Under the pieces are notes generated by a model. It was not told the origin of the DNA. It saw only the letters and a program-made list of their open reading frames with translations, and did no database searches. Shown piece after piece: positions 38,404 through 49,106 of a DNA stretch of 64,000 nucleotides. Position numbers and translations under genes: made by a program. Numbering within the stretch: position 1 is the first letter of the stretch; each line of letters starts with the position of its first letter. Source of the stretch: Isochrysis galbana (taxonomy: Eukaryota > Haptophyta > Isochrysidales > Isochrysidaceae); the NCBI GenBank assembly GCA_018136815.1, contig CM030931.1, positions 8,482,557-8,546,556 on the forward strand, in the 5' to 3' direction.

Positions 38404-39764
38404 ATGCGCGGCTCGCTGAGCGTCGAGGGCGTCCCGCGCGAGCAGCTGCCGCTGCTGCCCGCGGAATGGGTCGAGGTAGTGGCCCACCTGCGGCGGCGCG
38501 AGGGCAGCCTCGACGAGGACATCCACCTACTGCAGTGGGCGCTCTATTGCTCCATGCACGCTGTGGATCTGAAGGCAGCCCTACGGCTGAATCACTTTGG
38601 AGAAAGGGAAGAATACTGGGCCGAGCGACGGCTGCTTGTGCTTGCTGCGGCCCTGCGCAATGTGGCCGGTGGTGATATGCTGCGCCTCCGGCTCGAGCAG
38701 AATACATCGTCTGCTGCGCTGACTGCCGGTGGTGGCGCGCATCGCCAGGGCATGCCTTGGGTGAGTGCTGGCGCCCCTCTCTCCCCCTCGTTCTCTCAGT
38801 GGGCATGCGAGGTTTCCGAAATGTGCCGCAAATCGCGCTCCTGGCCGCTGCCATCGACATGACCCAGCCCGAGAGCCCCGCGCACCCACCAGCAGCCCAG
38901 TCTGCTGCCTCTCCCGGGCAGTCCCTCTCTGCTCTGCGGTGGGGGAGCAAGGGAGAGAGAGGGAGAAGTTGAGTGGGAGGTGGTGGAACTGGTGCCGGAC
39001 CTGGAGTCGGTGGTGGATAGGGATCTGTCGAGTGAAGAGCACCGCGCGGATTCTTTCTTCAAGCCCCAGTATGCCGCGCCTGAACACACACCCGCCACTG
39101 CGCTCGCTCAGGCCTGCAACGGCGAGGCGGAGGAGGAGGTGGAGGTGGAGGTAGGTAGGGAAATGGCAATGGTGTGTGACTTCACAGGCGAAGGGCACAG
39201 CGTGAATTGTGCGCTCACAGAGCATCCAGAATGGCCCATCGCTTCTACTGGTTTCGCTCCGGCCTACAATGAAAGGGCGTTGGAGGACGTGGAAGTGGAA
39301 GTGATGGGGATGGAGTCGGATGAGGATGTGCAGCCGGTAGAGAAGGATTTGGAGTCCATCGAGGCGGGGGTTGGCGATGACGGAAGCTGCAAGCTCACAT
39401 CGCAGCATACATCTACTGAGCACGCCTCAACCGTCCTCGCCTGGTTCTGGAATGAGGAGGTGGAAGAGGAGGTGGAAGAGGATGTGGCGTTGGAAGTGGA
39501 GATGTGGAGGGAGGCGGCAGTGGCACGTGAGGCGGAGGGGAGTAGAGGCGTTCACCATGGCACGAGCTGTGTGCTCCCAACACAGCCTAAGCTGCCGACC
39601 GCTCCCGCTAGGCTCGCTGAGGTCTGCGATCGCCAAGGGTTAGAGGAAGTGGAAGTCCAGGTGGTGGGGTTTGAATCGGATGAGGACGTGGAGGCCATCG
39701 AAAAAGAAGTCATTGGTGGCGCGAGCCAAGCACTCGCGCTCCAACCTACAACTGCCAAGGACAC
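38404..39764 (+). CDS. Acidic repeat protein, two exons seen, 3' part lost in gap
   Basis: Exon 1 (38404-38760, 119 codons, MRGSLSVEGVPREQLPLLPAEW...) ends at a strong donor, TGG|GTGAGTGC. A second open stretch from about 38938 to the gap at 39765 is in a different frame. It encodes an acidic protein with imperfect repeats: EEEVEVEVGREM / EDVEVEVMGMESDEDVQPVEKDLESIE / EEVEVQVVGFESDEDVEAIEKEV, separated by ..EHPEWPIASTGFAPAYNE / ..PKLPTAPARLAEVCDR units. The acceptor is uncertain. Exon 1 is helical and unrecognised. No function can be assigned. The gene converges with the minus-strand gene on the other side of the gap. Confidence 0.5.
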
Positions 39765-39864
39765 NNNNNNNNNNNNNNNNNNNNNNNNNNNNNNNNNNNN
39801 NNNNNNNNNNNNNNNNNNNNNNNNNNNNNNNNNNNNNNNNNNNNNNNNNNNNNNNNNNNNNNNN
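39765..39864. other. Assembly gap (100 N)
   Basis: Exactly 100 N, a placeholder size. The 3' ends of two converging genes fall in it, so the true length is unknown. Confidence 1.
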
Positions 39865-41218
39865 TAGGAGCTGTCTCATGTTGATTGACATCGCCATCGC
39901 TCGACAAAGTACGTGCATATCTATCGCAAAGACTGGGATGGTATGCGCACATACCAGCAGAGGATGCGACGTCAGGGGTGCTCAAAATAGGAGTGCACAC
40001 GCCGGTGTGCACCACTCCATCAATGCCAACCTGCTCCTTCAACATCTCACTGCCAACGCCTGCCCTCGTTTGCACCATTGAGTCTACCGCACTCGATGGT
40101 TCCTGTATCAGAGAGTCTGTTTTGCCTGGCTCTGGCTGTATTTGCACGCCTTCTGCGCACGAGCTCTGTTCTGCCTGACCCTTGCTGCACGCCGAAACGG
40201 GTTCGCTCTGAGCCACATTGGACCTGCCAGCGGCTGAAGTACTCTTGTTCTCACAAGACGGTGTCATCAAGAGCTTGAGCATCGTTGAGGCCAGCCACTC
40301 TGCGTTCTCTATGCTTGGCAATGCACCATAAGCGTAGACGTACGCTCCATGTCCTGCTCCTTCAATACGCTCTGGAGGCAGTGCTTTTTCCGCAGCCGCC
40401 TTCAATGCCCCCTCAAGCCAACGGCTTGATGTTGCGCCCACACAAGAGCACACTCCGTCACCAGGAACGAGAAGAGGCTTCTCATCCATCTCCTGTAATG
40501 GCCGAATGCGTTGTTTGGGAACGCGCACATGTGATTCACCGAGATGGTTAGCCCAGGCGGCCACAATAGACTGCGCCCGCTCGCCCGCCGGCCCAAAGTA
40601 AACTGCGTAGCTACGTTTGGCACTAGAGCGCACTTCTTTCCGCCAACCAGGCGGTAGATCCCGCTGGGCGAAGATGCCGCTCCTTGCCTTACTCTCGACT
40701 TGAGAATTGTCTCCCGAAGCGATAGCATTGCCGTCCGAAGCGGCTATCACGGCGTCCGCCGAGCTGCGAGTCGAAAGCAGCTGCTGGCTCGGCATATTAT
40801 CAGCTGTGACACCCATGCAATCCTCTTCATCACTGGAATCGCATCCGTCCCATGCAGCCAATCCATTATGCAATCGCCACGCCTGAACAACAGAGCTCAC
40901 CCGCTCCCCTGATGGCCCCAAGTAATGTAATGTGCTTGAGCGTGCCACACTCATGTGTTTGGCCCTTGCCTTCTTCGTGGGCTGGCTCGCGCCTTTCGAC
41001 TTTGGCACATCAGGGTCAAGGACCCACCCGGGAGGTAGGCCACCGGGCCTGATAGCAGTTGCAGTAGTAGAAGCCTTCTCCGTCGCACACAAGGCTTCTC
41101 GGACCGAAGGCGTGCTGGTCTCGGAGTGTTTTCCCGTGGTTGATGACGTGCATGCACCTTCTCCTGTATCATCGCTCGGAGTGGATAGTTTTCGCATGGA
41201 CTCTCGTGCTCTTTTCAT
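39865..41218 (-). CDS. Protein with two MBD-like (LPPGW) domains, C-terminus in gap
   Basis: Open from an ATG at 41216-41218 to the gap (451 codons). Residues 61-114 (LPPGWVLDPD...LHYLGPSGERVSSVVQAW) and 188-222 (LPPGWRKEVRSSAKRSYAVYFGPAGERAQSIVAAW) share the LPPGW...Y.GP.GER..S pattern of methyl-CpG-binding/TAM domains. A basic KKARAKH patch lies between the LPPGW and the Y.GP in the first domain. Residues 250-320 (ENAEWLASTMLKLL) may be another folded part. The rest is Ser/Glu-rich. A chromatin role is likely. Whether it reads methylated DNA cannot be told, since the key Arg fingers are not certain. WW-domain is a weaker alternative. Confidence 0.55.
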
Positions 41219-41994
41219 CGAGCGGAAACGGCGCTCATTCGGATCAATGAAGGTCTTGCAAACCTACCAGGGATGGGGCACTGATGGGTGACGCGTTGCT
41301 CTCGCCGCGCAGCTCACCTTTCTCTACCGCTGCCCACCGCGCCTGGCCCCACGTATCGCGCACTTCAGGTGAGGAAGGAGTCTCACCTGCACGGTGCCCC
41401 CTTCTCTCGTGCACGTCCGCTTGAGCACCTTCCAACCGTCACCAAGCTCGGGTACGTCCTCGACCAAGGACGAAGAGGCAGGCACTGGCTCGCTCATCAG
41501 GATCTAAATCTCTTCCCTCGTGCTCTCCTCGTCCCTCGCCTCTCTCTTCCTCTCTCTCTCTCTCACTCTCCGGTCTGCCCTCTCGCGCGCTCTGCCGCCG
41601 CCTCACTGGACACGGCACGTTTGGCGCCAACCACTTTTGTAGATTTTTCTTGTATAGTTTTCTTGTCTTTACTGCCGGAGCAGCCAAATGCCAAATGGCT
41701 TCTAAGATGTAAGATGTCCCGTAGGTACCTAATACCTACGGGGTTTTCAGCCTTGACCTATGCATAGTACTATGCATAATACTACGGAAATGCTATAGGT
41801 ACTACGGAGGCTCGGGCCGCCTCGATGGCCGTAGAAGCCTGCGTAATATGAGAATATGAGCGTAGGTACTCCAATATGAGCGTAGGTACTCCGTAGTCCG
41901 TAGTCCGTAGGCTGCGTAGTTGGTGCCGGTATGTAATAAGACCTCACAAAGACCCAAACATCGAAGTAAAGCCGTACCCTGCAGCCTATGCATG

Positions 41995-42042
<48 letters not shown>
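41219..42042. other. Intergenic ending in (CT)n
   Basis: Pyrimidine-rich 41530-41580, a cluster of GTAGGTACT/CCGTAGTC repeats (41795-41915), then (CT)n at 41996-42042 immediately before LINE copy D. No gene. Confidence 0.5.
41996..42042 (+). repeat. (CT)n tract, left of LINE copy D
   Basis: About 23 CT units abutting the 5' hairpin of copy D. An identical tract follows copy D's 3' end. Confidence 0.9.
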
Positions 42043-42045
<3 letters not shown>

Positions 42046-42892
42046 TATTTTTATAAGTAGGAGGCCAATGGGGGCCTCGCGCCCCCCTCTCGCCATCGCA
42101 GACGCCCCCTGGGTGGGCCTGCACAACCAACCTCAGCCCCTGCCTGCTGGCAGGGGCTGAGCTGACACCAATCTGGCCCAGACCTTCGCCGAGCGCGCGC
42201 CGCGCGCCGCACGCACTCGCCTGCACTGGCCCTCGCTCGTACTGACCCCCCTCCTCACCACTGAGCCACAGACCACCGAGGCCGCCAGGAGGGCACCCAG
42301 GGCCAGCGAGGCGAGCGAGGGAGAGGCAGGAGAGGCCAGGGGCACTGCCCCAGCCTCCACTGCCCCCTGAGCTGCCCTGGCTGGCCCTTTGGGGGACCCC
42401 GAGGGGCCCCCCAGAAGGGGGCCATGGCGCGCGCCATGCAGCACACGCCCGTAGGAGAACGAAGAGAATGACGGGAAAAGAACGACAAAAAAACCGACAC
42501 GATCCGGCTCGAGAATAGGTAAGACAACCGCCCGTTTACGGTGTATTAACGGGAGGACACCCTGCGCGGCAAGCAAACACCGCGAAAGTGCGGCAGGGGA
42601 CGAAGAAAGGCCGAAGGGCGGGGGCCGAGACCCCCCGGGGACAATATAAGATAGTTCAGAAGGCGTTTCACGTTTGTCTGCCACAGGAATATCCAACAAC
42701 AGGTCTGCCCCAGCCCGCCCCTTGCGCTTGGCCCGTCGTAGTGCACGCGGCCCCCCCCCCCCGATACCAAAGACAAAGGAATGAAGGGGGTAGTGTAAAG
42801 GGAGTGAGTGTTCTGGGGTATAGGCGATGGCGTGAGTCGGTACCGTGAGTGCGTGGTCTTTATAGCTGGAGGTAGTAGCCTGGATCTTCAGA

Positions 42893-42895
<3 letters not shown>
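42043..42895 (+). mobile_element. LINE-family short derivative, copy D (853 bp, both ends present)
   Basis: The 5' end AACTATTTTTATAAGTAGG forms a stem (CTATTT/AAGTAG, one G-U). Leader CCAATGGGGGCCTCGCGCCC follows, then GC-rich filler, the family 3' UTR (CCCCGATACCAAAGAC, AAAGGAATGAAGGGGG) and the terminal ATCTTCAGATGTTT. No ORF2 remains. It lies exactly between two (CT)n tracts, as if inserted into one microsatellite. It is a LINE-dependent, SINE-like unit. Confidence 0.75.

Positions 42896-42978
<83 letters not shown>
42896..42978 (+). repeat. (CT)n tract between LINE copy D and the next 5' module
   Basis: About 41 CT units. Left neighbour is the 3' end of copy D (CAGATGTTT); right neighbour is the 5' hairpin of another family member (CAACTAACTTTATAGTTGG). 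Confidence 0.9.
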
Positions 42979-42981
<3 letters not shown>

Positions 42982-43440
42982 TAACTTTATAGTTGGTCGC
43001 CATGGAGCGCGCCGCCGCTCCCCACCTCTCCTTCGGGCCCCCCGCCGCGGGAGCCCCCCCAGTACCCATGGAGCTGTCGCTGGCGAAGCGACCGCGTCCG
43101 CCTGCAGAGGCCGAGCAGGTGAGCGCGACCCCGGTCGCGCCGCACGGCCCGTGGCCCTGGCCACACCCAACAAGGCAGCCATGCTGGCTCGTTGGCTCAC
43201 CCCATGGTGGGCCACATGCTGTGGAGCACAAAGAGCCAGCATCAGACGAGAAGAGCCAAGCATCCACTGGGCATGCCTTATGGCAGAGGCCTCTCCCACC
43301 CCGGGGACGGCCGCGCTGCCCCGGCAGCGCGGCCTGAGACCGGGTGGCCCTTATGGGCACAACACCAACAACAGCCAAGAATTTCTTCAAGAATCGTATC
43401 AAGACACAGGCCCACCAGCACAACACAACAAGATAATAAT
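42979..43440 (+). mobile_element. LINE-family 5' module, 3'-truncated
   Basis: Starts CAACTAACTTTATAGTTGG (6-bp stem), then GTCGCCATGGAGCGCGCC with an ORF start MERAAAPHL...MELSLAKRPRPP. It is almost identical to the minus-strand module at 50460-50852 through GGCAGAGGCCTCTCC, GACGGCCGCGCTGCC and ATGGGCACAA. It ends in a TAATAATAATAA tract just before the dispersed ~80-bp repeat. Confidence 0.7.
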
Positions 43441-43452
43441 AATAATAAAACA

Positions 43453-43530
43453 ACTGAGCGTTAGTACCACTACTCCCACTAGCCCGGTACTATCACGACA
43501 CCCTCAGCGCACTTGCCCGCACGCCTTGAA
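43453..43530 (+). repeat. Dispersed ~80-bp repeat, copy 3
   Basis: ACTGAGCGTTAGTACCACTA then CCCGGTACTATCACGACACC and CCCGCACGCCTTGAAG. Directly after (TAA)n. Confidence 0.7.
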
Positions 43531-43579
43531 GTGGTGGCACAGACACATACACATATGCATCCCTTCAAATCTCCCCCTC

Positions 43580-43903
43580 CCTTGTCGCCTGCTTACCCCT
43601 CACCTGGCTTACCTCCTTGCGTGCTCCTCGCGTTTTTAGGCCAAGTCGAGCGTTCAGGTAGCGCCGGTGCAAGGAACCGCCCCCTTGTGTGACCCTGATT
43701 CCCCCTCAGGTGTTGGCCGTTGGATTATATCGTGGCGCTATGTTACTTCGGTCTTCATCAACTCACTTAAGGGGTTTCGAAAGATTCCCTCCTTATTCCT
43801 GTGCGTAACTGTCGCCCCCGTCGGATCGCCTGTCGCCCCGTCGCTCTCTTGTCGGCATTCTCTTCCTTGTTCGGTCTGTCAGTAGGTTCCTGTGCGTTCC
43901 GTG
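43580..43903 (+). mobile_element. LTR-like repeat, copy b
   Basis: Collinear with 56300-56669 up to the shared end GGTTCCTGTGCGTTCCGTG. No Ty3 coding sequence follows; a GC-rich dispersed repeat begins at once. Confidence 0.6.
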
Positions 43904-44345
43904 GGGGGAGGAACCACCCATCCTCCTGGCATGCCTGATGGCTTGCCAGGAGCACACTGCCCTGCTGACCCACTCTCGCACTGACAGGCACGCCTGGTTC
44001 GCTCGTCCTGGCCCCTCGTGGCCAGCCCATCGCTCCAACCCCCCCTCCCCCCCTGGTCGACAGGCAGACAGGTGCAGATTGGGGGCCCCTGAGGCTCAGG
44101 AGCGCCAGCGAGGGAGAGGCAGGGGAGGCCTGGGCCCAGCCCCAGCCTCCTCTGCCCCCAGAGCTGGCCTCTAGGAGCCTCCAGGGGTCGCCAGGGGCAG
44201 CTGCAGGCCTGCCGCAGGCGCGCCATCTCGCGCGTGCCTGCAGGAGAGGGGAGAGAGAGCGCGGAGAAGGGGGTGGGCGGAGCGAGAGCTCCGCTCACTG
44301 AAAAATAGGTAAGTCCCGCACCTGTTTACAGGATAAGTCGGGGCT
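43903..44345 (+). repeat. GC-rich dispersed repeat, copy 2
   Basis: Matches 8985-9600 block by block (GGTCGACAGGCAGAC, GAGGGAGAGGCAGG, GGGGTCGCCAGGGGCAGCTGC, GAGAGAGAGCGCGGAGAAGG, GTTTACAGGATAAGTCG). Confidence 0.6.
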
Positions 44346-44840
44346 GAGGCCGCCGCCCACTCGGAGACACAGGAGGAAGGGGGGGAATGATCACCGGGGG
44401 GAGGCGCGGGCCACCGGACCATATCTAAGCCCTTCACCCCTATCCCCCTAGTAGTGCACGGGGGGGGTCGCCTTATGGCGGGGGGAGAAGGGCCGGGGGA
44501 GTGGGGGGTGTAGTAAGTTTTCCTACGTGAGTAGAAAGTAGAGGGTCCACGGCCGCGTGTGCGGTGAGACTATTAAAAGGTTTAATTTAATCATGCCAAA
44601 TGGTAGAGCATGAGGATGACCGACAGGCCCCCCGGAGGGAAATTGGAGCCTGAGGGGGGGGGGGGGCACGGTGAACCAAGTACAAGTATAAACTTAGTTG
44701 CCAAAAGACCAAAGAACAAGGTCTGGAATATCTAAAGAATGGCTGTAGCTGGCTCGTCTCTCCGAGGACGGAACGAACCATTATGCAGCGCCACACGCAC
44801 TCTCGCACTCCCCGATCCAGACTGACGATTGCGAGGAGCG
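44346..44840. other. Intergenic, downstream of the Dus gene
   Basis: G-runs near 44460 and 44657. No gene; probably holds the Dus 3' UTR near 44700-44840. Confidence 0.4.
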
Positions 44841-46310
44841 TTAGCACGAAAGTGCCTCCGTTCTATTACGACGGGCTTTCCGAGCCACTTTCGAACCCGC
44901 AATCCTTGTCAGTGCCTTTTGCAACTGCCTCAACGACATTCCGCCGCCATTGTAGACCTCATCGACCCCACAAGTACGTCTAGACCGAGAGAGCATGAAT
45001 ATCACGTCCCATAAAGCCTCTTTCACTACTTCCACGCCAGAGTCCGTCCAAGACAACGAGGAGCCGCATGCCTTCCTTGCATCCTCATCAACGTCCGCCC
45101 GGTCAGCAAGAGCGTCGAGCGCCAACAACAGCGGCTGGGCCAATTCGGCTGACGCGAACTGTCGTGAATCGATCTGCCGTTCGGCGTAAGCACCGTACGC
45201 CCTGAGAGCAAACGCTGCATGTCTCGCCGTATCTAGCTCACCTCGGTTGTGCAAGTTAGGATCTTCGCATAGCATTCGCTCAACATCAATAAGAGCAAAT
45301 GGATCTCGTAATATCCACCGACCAGCCATAAGGCCATCAAGTCCTGTCAATACAGCGTCTGAGGCAGCGGCCATGAGGTCGTCGGGGCCTCCAATGCCGC
45401 CATTGAGTGTTATGCGCAAGTGCGGATAACTCGAGGCCAACATGCTGGCCCATTGTGGCCGTAACGGCGGCACTTGGCGGTTTTTCAGAGGAGATAGAGT
45501 GAGGACTGCTGAGCGAGCATGAAGGATGACATGCGAAGCGCCCGCCCCTTCACATGCCTGCACACGAAGCAGAGGTGGAACCACGGGGAGGGAAGTGAGC
45601 TTAGCTTCTCGGTTTGTCCGCCTCTTTCAATACTTTCCGTTTGTACAAAGACCACATGACTATTTATGGATTTCTGGAGACTGTCGGATCCGTGTGGCCC
45701 CAAAAGTGCAACGCTCAAATGTTCGAATGCCCGGCTTGTGCCGGAGGCAGCGTCGTACAATTCTCACAAAGTCATCGAGAGCTTCGAATGAATCATCTGG
45801 GATTTGGCCCTCACCATTCAGCTCTTGATGTGCATTGACGCGGCACTTGACTGAAACGACACGCCCGCCAGCAGCATCGCGGATAGCAGAGAGACAATCA
45901 CAAGCCAGCTTTGGCTGAAGCATTAGCGCCGCGCCGTACGGCGCCAGTCCGCTCTGGACGGTGGGGCAGCCGCAATTGAGGTTGATCTCGTCAAAGTCAA
46001 ACAGAGCGATCGCAGCTGCTGTCGCCTTCCACAGCTTTTGCGGATCGGAACCACCCAGCTGTAGCACAACTGGAGACTGGTGATCCGATCCGATGAAGCG
46101 GCGTACAAGCGCCTCCTCGGAGATGAGCAGGTCGTCTGCCTTCTCCATCTCCGTCCAGAGCACAGCAGATTGACTCAGCTCCCGAAGAAAGAAGCGCAGG
46201 TGTGAGTTGGTGAAGCCCTGCATTGGCGCCACATGGAAGCGGAGGGCAGGTGGCGTCGCGCTCGACGCGCTGCCACAGGCACATGCCCCCATCAGCAGCG
46301 GCGCCAGCAT
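44841..46310 (-). CDS. DusA-like tRNA-dihydrouridine synthase, two exons
   Basis: Exon 1 is 46310-45759 (184 codons) and exon 2 is 45557-44841, phase 0, intron 201 bp (GTACGACG...GTGCAG). The protein is 422 residues. FHVAPMQGFTNSHLRFFLREL, PVVLQLGGSDPQKLWKATAAA, FDEINLNCGCPTVQSG (with the catalytic Cys in NxGCP), VVSVKCRVN and, across the splice, the HARSAVLTLSPLKNRQVPPLRP block are Dus/FMN-barrel landmarks. LRITLNGGI and GLDGLMAGRWILRDP complete it. HAR...GLSPK-like and NR.VPPL define the DusA/DUS-type subgroup (D20/D20a). The splice choice restores the 13-residue spacing seen in E. coli DusA between DF and IIHAR. The C-terminus carries an extra ~100 residues of helices. It faces the HIT gene head-to-head over 402 bp. 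Confidence 0.85.
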
Positions 46311-46712
46311 CGAGAGCCCTCGAGGCAGGACTGCAGAAATACCGGGTCAATCTGGTGGCGGCGTCTTCAACGGCGAGACCCGACGAGAAGTGGGTCCCTC
46401 CAGCTAAGAGCAGCATTGGTAAAGTAGCTCTATTATAGATCTTGACCAGATTTTGTTTTCTTCCACAAAGATGAGCGGGGCTCCGCCTGCAGCTCGCCGC
46501 CCTTGCTTCACGGGAGAAGCCAAGAATAGCCTGCCTCCCACCGCAAGGTGTGCGACCACTCGTGACTGCTTCCCCCGCCGGCCTCATCCTCTCTCTTCTT
46601 CAGGGCGCCTCAGGGGCATCCTGACACTCCCACAACCCTTCTCGCGAGAAGAGTCGGTGGTAAAAGGAAAGGTAAACATGGCGGGCCTCGCCGCCTAGAC
46701 GTCGGGCGTGGT

Positions 46713-47354
46713 GTGGTAGCTGGTGAGGCGGCTCACGCTGCTGCATCGCTGCAGCCGCAGCCTGATCTTTCTGTGCTCCCTTTCTTTGCTCCTTGTGCCA
46801 ATTGGGCCCTTCAGCACCGCCGGACCATGATGCTTGGGCTGGCTTCTGCTGTGCATCGGGCCCATGCCCGGGAAAATGCAGTGAGGGCAGGGTTTGATGA
46901 CAACGAGACCATCTTTGGCCGGATTCTGCAGGGACAGGTCCCTGCGGAGATTATATACGAGGACGAGCTTGTGCTCGCCTTCCTAGATATCAATCCCGCA
47001 AGCACCTTGCATGCCCAGATCATCCCCAAGCAGAGAATACGGAATGCGGACGCGTTAACCTCGGCAGACATTCCTCTCCTGGACCATATGGTCAGAGTTG
47101 CTGGACAAATCGCTGCCGCCAACGATGTGGCAGACTTCGACGCGGCAAGGTGTAACGGGACGCTCTCGCTAGGGTTTCACCTGCCTCCCTTCCGAACCGT
47201 TGATCACCTGCACATGCATTACATCTGGCCGATGGAGAAGCGGAGTTGCATTGCAAGGATCAAACATCCACATCCTGACGTCTTCTGGAAGATCTCTCCG
47301 GAAACGGCGAAATTGAATGCTTTAGCAAGGAACCAGTCCAGCAGAGAATCTTGA
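46713..47354 (+). CDS. HIT-family (HINT-like) nucleotide hydrolase
   Basis: 213 residues. TIFGRILQGQVPAEIIYEDELVLAFLDINPASTLHAQIIPKQRI is the HINT N-terminal half, and TVDHLHMHYIWPM carries the histidine triad (H165-L-H-M-H169). HINT proteins hydrolyse purine nucleoside phosphoramidates and acyl-adenylates. The standard family is about 120-150 residues. Here ~65 extra N-terminal residues (Ala/His/Pro-rich, with MMLGLASAVHRAHAREN) could be an organelle presequence or leader; the ATG at ~46827 is an alternative start. The long loop between the two halves (VADFDAARCNGTLSLGFHLPPFR) is unusual and suggests the HINT3-like branch. Shares a possible bidirectional promoter with the Dus gene. Confidence 0.8.
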   Translation: MVAGEAAHAAASLQPQPDLSVLPFFAPCANWALQHRRTMMLGLASAVHRAHARENAVRAGFDDNETIFGRILQGQVPAEIIYEDELVLAFLDINPASTLHAQIIPKQRIRNADALTSADIPLLDHMVRVAGQIAAANDVADFDAARCNGTLSLGFHLPPFRTVDHLHMHYIWPMEKRSCIARIKHPHPDVFWKISPETAKLNALARNQSSRES

Positions 47355-49106
47355 ATATGAGCACACGGCAGCCTATTCAGCTGCGAGAAGCACCGACAGC
47401 ACTTATCATCAACTTTATCAGGTAGTCAAATCCTGATAGCATGGTATTGAATGAAGAAATGGCCTCATCAACACATAATTACGGGTAGAGGAATCTGTAG
47501 TAACTTTTGCTACAGTGTAGTTAATTGCTCGGCAAAGGTATAACAAAGGTTCATACATGGTAGATGGGCGTCATGTTGGCTACTTGAGAGCTTGTTGTCC
47601 CTGAGCCTTGAGTCGTTGGGCCATATAAATGCTGGATGCGCTTGATCATCCATCTCACTAAAGCCAAGGCTCAATCAATCCTTTCTTTCTTTTCGCATCG
47701 TGGCGGAGACCTACCTTGTCATTGTCATCAGTACCGCCAAACCGAGGACAACTGCTCGGCAGTGTGAGTTTTATTTTTGCATCAATGCAGCGGTCATATT
47801 CCAATGCCCAATGGAGGGGAATGACAACGACAACGAAACTAGATGCTATAGATGTTCTTCCCACTAGAGACTCTAACTTGAGGCTAGAGATATTCTTGAT
47901 CCTGATCATGAGAGCGATTCTCTCACTCCGAAGGCAAATTAATTAATGTTATATCCTAGCCGACAGCCGACCAACCCCACTAGCCCTAGCCACTAGCTCA
48001 TTGGACACAACTTTTCAGTCCCGGAATCCCGTCATGCCTGACGAGCCAGGTGCCCGAGTGATGCCGGGGGGAAGGGGCACTGCCCACTGCCCCCTCCCCT
48101 CGATATTTGTCGCCCTCCTCCAGTGCACGCACCGACCCTGCGCACCCTAGCGCGCCCTCTCCTCGAGGCGGAAGTGCGAAAGGAGGCTTGTGGGGGGTTG
48201 TAGCAGACGACTGGGGGACTGGGGATGGCTCAGGCGCGTGCGTGCGTGCGTGCTTGACTCGTATTGACTCGTTGGCTCGGGGTATAGACTCGGAAACTCG
48301 GGTGGACTCGCTGGGGAACGCGGAGGGACTCGATCGACGAACGAAGTTGCTACAAAAACACTCACGAGAAACCCAAAACCCAACGACCTTGGACCTTGGG
48401 TGTGGATGTGGATGGAGCAGTGGATCTTTATTTGCCATTGTATGAAGATGAACACGGGGGGTGGGGAGAGACGAGGAGGGGCCAGGGGACGTCGAGCGCG
48501 GGCCGTGGGTATGCACTGGAGGCGCGGTGGGCGGTGGCGGTGGCGGTGGGCGGTGGGACCAGGCGGGCAGGTGGGGCGCTCGGGTAAGGGTGTGAACTAG
48601 GTCTAGGTAGCCTGGTACCAATATACCAAGATACCCCCCCCCCAAAAAGGCCTACCACTATCTACCTAGGTAGAGCTCAGCCACTACCACTATCTACCTA
48701 GGTAGCAAATATGCTACCAAGGCTGCTACCAACCTACCAAGGGTTACCAAACAAGGTACCTACACCTACGACGTGGCTAATAGGGCGGTGCCGCCCGGAC
48801 CGCGCCCACGCCGCGGCTCGCTACGCGCTACGCTCGCCTCCTGCTGCCAATACACATATACCTATACACATACATGACATATATTCTTGTTGAAGTGATT
48901 GCACTAGATGTAGGTAGTGCACACCACAGACCCACAGACGCCTCCACAACCTTCTTCAACCTTCAACCTTGACCCCCACCCCCACGCTTCTCGCTCCGCG
49001 ACAACAGGCACCACGCACGCACGGAGAACGCATGCACCGTGCCCGCACGCACGCACTACAATCCACACAAGGAAGCCATGAAGCTACCCACACGCGCGCG
49101 CAGCGA
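47355..49106. other. Intergenic; CTACC-rich cluster, no gene seen
   Basis: 47355-48590 has no supported ORF. 48604-48765 is a dense set of TACCAA and CTACCTAGGTAG motifs (listed separately) on the 3' side of a hAT transposase relic. 48805-48850 is GC-rich, then CACACAT-rich. Confidence 0.45.
48604..48765. repeat. Clustered CTACC / CTACCTAGGTAG motifs
   Basis: At least ten CTACC or GGTAG pentamers, including two copies of CACTATCTACCTAGGTAG, within ~160 bp. Such subterminal motif arrays are typical of hAT and related transposon ends, and this lies 0.4-0.8 kb beyond the stop of the hAT-3 transposase relic on the same side. Ends not defined. Confidence 0.45.

Noticed and set aside
42133-43299. 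388-codon minus-strand ORF with RERERE
   Set aside because: Runs through the (CT)n tract and antisense to LINE 5' modules.
45997-46587. 196-codon minus-strand ORF upstream of and overlapping Dus
   Set aside because: A different frame from the conserved FHVAPMQGF frame; no domain similarity.
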